From an uncultured Eubacteriales bacterium (GTDB taxonomy: Bacteria > Bacillota > Clostridia > Oscillospirales > CAG-272): a DNA stretch of 23,104 nt. The position numbers were made by a program, and so were the translations under genes. The stretch spans positions 1 to 23,104 of the forward strand of contig URCP01000042.1 of the NCBI GenBank assembly GCA_900546315.1, written 5' to 3'. Positions 21,814 to 23,104 of the stretch are shown here, one piece after another. Below the pieces are notes generated by a model, which searched no databases, had not been told where the DNA came from, and saw only the letters and a program-made list of their open reading frames with translations. Every line of letters starts with the position of its first letter. The stretch's first letter is position 1.

Positions 21814-22989
21814 ATGGTCGTGAGGTTTCTTTCATGGCTCGCCGGGAGAGTCGATTACAGCGTCGGGGACGGGACGGCGAACGACGCGGCGAGACTGCTG
21901 ATTCTGTCCGGAGCGCGGTTCAGGGATCTTCGGCGGGACGGTCAGGGGCTGACGTTTTCCCTGCCGCTCTCACAGTCGGCTGTGATTGAGAGGGTCTTTG
22001 ACGAGCATGGGATACCGCTTCGGCGGACGGCGGAGCATGGACTTGCGCGGATACTCAGGCGGTATCGGCACAGGTACGGGATACCGGTCGGGATTGCGGT
22101 GTTTTTTCTGATATTGTTCCTGTCCGGGCGGTTTGTCTGGTCGATCGGAGTCAGCGGGAACGAGACGCTGTCGGAGCGGGAGATACTTGAGACGCTCGAT
22201 GGGCTCGGGTGCGGGATCGGGAGCTATATACCGTCGCTCGATATCGAGGGGGTCGAGGAGGGGCTGCTCGCGGCGAACAGGGAGATTGCGTGGGCGGCGG
22301 TGAATCTCAGGGGGACGCGTGCCGTGGTCGAGATACGGGAGGTCGAGAGGGCGGCGCCGGTGCCGGATGAGGACACGCCGTATAATGTCATCGCGGCGGA
22401 GGACGGGATTGTCAGGAGGATGGAGCTTTACCGCGGAGCGGGGGAGGTGCAGGAGGGGGATCTGGTTTTCAAGGGGGATATGCTGGCTTCTGGGGTGGTC
22501 GAGACGAAGGCGGGGCTGAGGCTTGTGCACGCGCGGGGGAAGGTGATCGCGGAGGTCGAGAGGGATATTCGGGTCGAGATACCGCTCGAGAGGGAGGTTA
22601 AGAGGGCGACCGGGAGGGTTTTTCGGGAGAAATCTTTGAAAATTTTAGGATTTACAATAAATTTTTTCAGAAACACTGGAAATTTACCCCCGAGTTGTGA
22701 TAGAATAGATAGGGAGGTTGATCTGCGTCTGTTTGACGCGGTCGAGCTGCCGATAAAATATCGCGAGACTGTGTACAGTGAGTACGCGTATGAGACGGTG
22801 ACAGTGGATGAGGAGACGGCGAGGACGGAGGCGTACCGTGAGTTCCGTCGGAGGTGCGAGGAGGAGCTGCGCGGCAACGAGCTTGTGAGCCGCGATATAA
22901 GCGCGGGCATGGTCGATGGCGTCTACGTGATAGACTGCCGTCTGTCTCTCCTCACGGACATAGCGCGGGAAGTAGAAATTTATAGATGA
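21814..22989 (+). CDS. yqfD: Sporulation protein YqfD
   Basis: A 391-residue sporulation membrane protein. The N-terminal cytoplasmic part (about 1-87) is followed by one membrane helix (about 88-112, 'IPVGIAVFFLILFLSGRFVWSI') and a large extracytoplasmic domain with a FtsQ/POTRA-like start ('VSGNETLSEREILETLDGLG', 'AVNLRGTRAVVEIRE'), then 'VIAAEDGIVRRMELYRGAGEVQEGDLV', the YqfD signature region. ATG 21814 follows GGAGG (21801-21805) by eight bases. It is co-transcribed with yqfC. A stretch of about 80 bases at 22630-22710 is strikingly AT-rich in an otherwise GC-rich gene, yet keeps the frame and the family-like sequence. phoH, the usual next gene, is not in the window. Confidence 0.9.
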   Translation: MVVRFLSWLAGRVDYSVGDGTANDAARLLILSGARFRDLRRDGQGLTFSLPLSQSAVIERVFDEHGIPLRRTAEHGLARILRRYRHRYGIPVGIAVFFLILFLSGRFVWSIGVSGNETLSEREILETLDGLGCGIGSYIPSLDIEGVEEGLLAANREIAWAAVNLRGTRAVVEIREVERAAPVPDEDTPYNVIAAEDGIVRRMELYRGAGEVQEGDLVFKGDMLASGVVETKAGLRLVHARGKVIAEVERDIRVEIPLEREVKRATGRVFREKSLKILGFTINFFRNTGNLPPSCDRIDREVDLRLFDAVELPIKYRETVYSEYAYETVTVDEETARTEAYREFRRRCEEELRGNELVSRDISAGMVDGVYVIDCRLSLLTDIAREVEIYR

Positions 22990-23016
22990 GATTATATTGC
23001 CCCTTTTTTGAAGCTT

Positions 23017-23047
23017 GGGAAAAAGGGAGGGGGTGCAGGGGGAGGGG
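23017..23047 (+). other. G-quadruplex-capable purine tract behind yqfD
   Basis: Five G-runs of 3, 3, 5, 5 and 4 (23017-19, 23025-27, 23029-33, 23038-42, 23044-47) are separated by loops of 1 to 5 bases, which satisfies the standard G3+N1-7 rule on the plus strand. Confidence 0.6.
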
Positions 23048-23082
23048 AAAGCCCTTCCCGAAGGGCTTTCCCCTCCCCCTGC
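23035..23082. repeat. 22-bp perfect inverted repeat downstream of yqfD
   Basis: Positions 23035-23056 pair perfectly with 23061-23082 around a CCCG loop; the left arm is almost pure purine, the right almost pure pyrimidine. A smaller repeat CCCTTTTT/AAAAAGGG precedes it (23001-23027). No T-tract follows, so it is not a classical terminator. It may be a dispersed palindromic element. Confidence 0.75.
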
Positions 23083-23104
23083 GCACAAACGCATAGCAGA
23101 AATG

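Noticed and set aside
1..23104. CRISPR array, prophage or defence island
   Set aside because: No regularly spaced repeats, no phage structural genes and no nuclease or toxin-antitoxin pairs were seen on either strand.

Overview
The window looks like a chromosomal segment of a spore-forming, Gram-positive member of the Bacillota, most likely an uncultured gut- or rumen-type Clostridia (Oscillospirales-like). The grounds are GC-rich coding sequence, the clostridial gene order rnfCDGEAB for an ion-pumping ferredoxin:NAD+ oxidoreductase, the sporulation genes yqfC, yqfD and ylbJ, an LtaS-type polyglycerolphosphate synthase, and solute-binding lipoproteins of a type common in these genomes. The taxonomic placement is inference; only the gene content is read directly.

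Left part (1-9400). At the left edge is the 5' end of a probable IS transposase gene (minus strand). Then come three divergent ~490-residue ABC-type solute-binding lipoproteins at 315-1772 (+), 5182-6645 (-) and 7626-9104 (-), with no permease or ATPase gene in the window. Between them lie an AMP-forming acyl-CoA synthetase (-), an Eis-like GNAT acetyltransferase (+) and an AraC-family regulator (+). The regulator and the second binding protein are transcribed divergently from two near-consensus promoters that occupy almost the same 34 bp. A 35-bp block that includes the second binding protein's promoter recurs upstream of the third (26/35 identical), suggesting shared control, perhaps by the AraC protein. 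A 17-codon relic of a fourth binding-protein gene, almost identical to the end of the third, lies directly and in frame behind the stop codon of the LtaS-like gene.

Middle part (9393-14280). All genes are on the minus strand: an LtaS-like membrane sulfatase-fold enzyme (likely TTG start), a metallo-beta-lactamase-fold hydrolase translationally coupled to an RluA-type pseudouridine synthase, and upp (uracil phosphoribosyltransferase) with a good promoter and a leader of about 140 nt.

Right part (14281-23104). The rnfC-D-G-E-A-B operon reads leftward from about 20190. It ends with a Sfp-type 4'-phosphopantetheinyl transferase whose start codon overlaps the rnfB stop. Junctions are tight (ATGA or TGATG overlaps) and RnfD has an unusual charged, proline-rich N-terminal extension. 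Upstream is ylbJ (-), divergent from yqfC-yqfD (+), with a sigma-E-like promoter before yqfC. The window ends in a purine-rich, G-quadruplex-capable tract and a 22-bp perfect inverted repeat.

I found no CRISPR array, tRNA, rRNA, phage or obvious defence system. The most interesting signals are the shared binding-protein promoter block with its overlapping divergent promoters, the in-frame gene relic, and the PPTase attached to the Rnf operon. Intergenic stretches are all under 300 bp.
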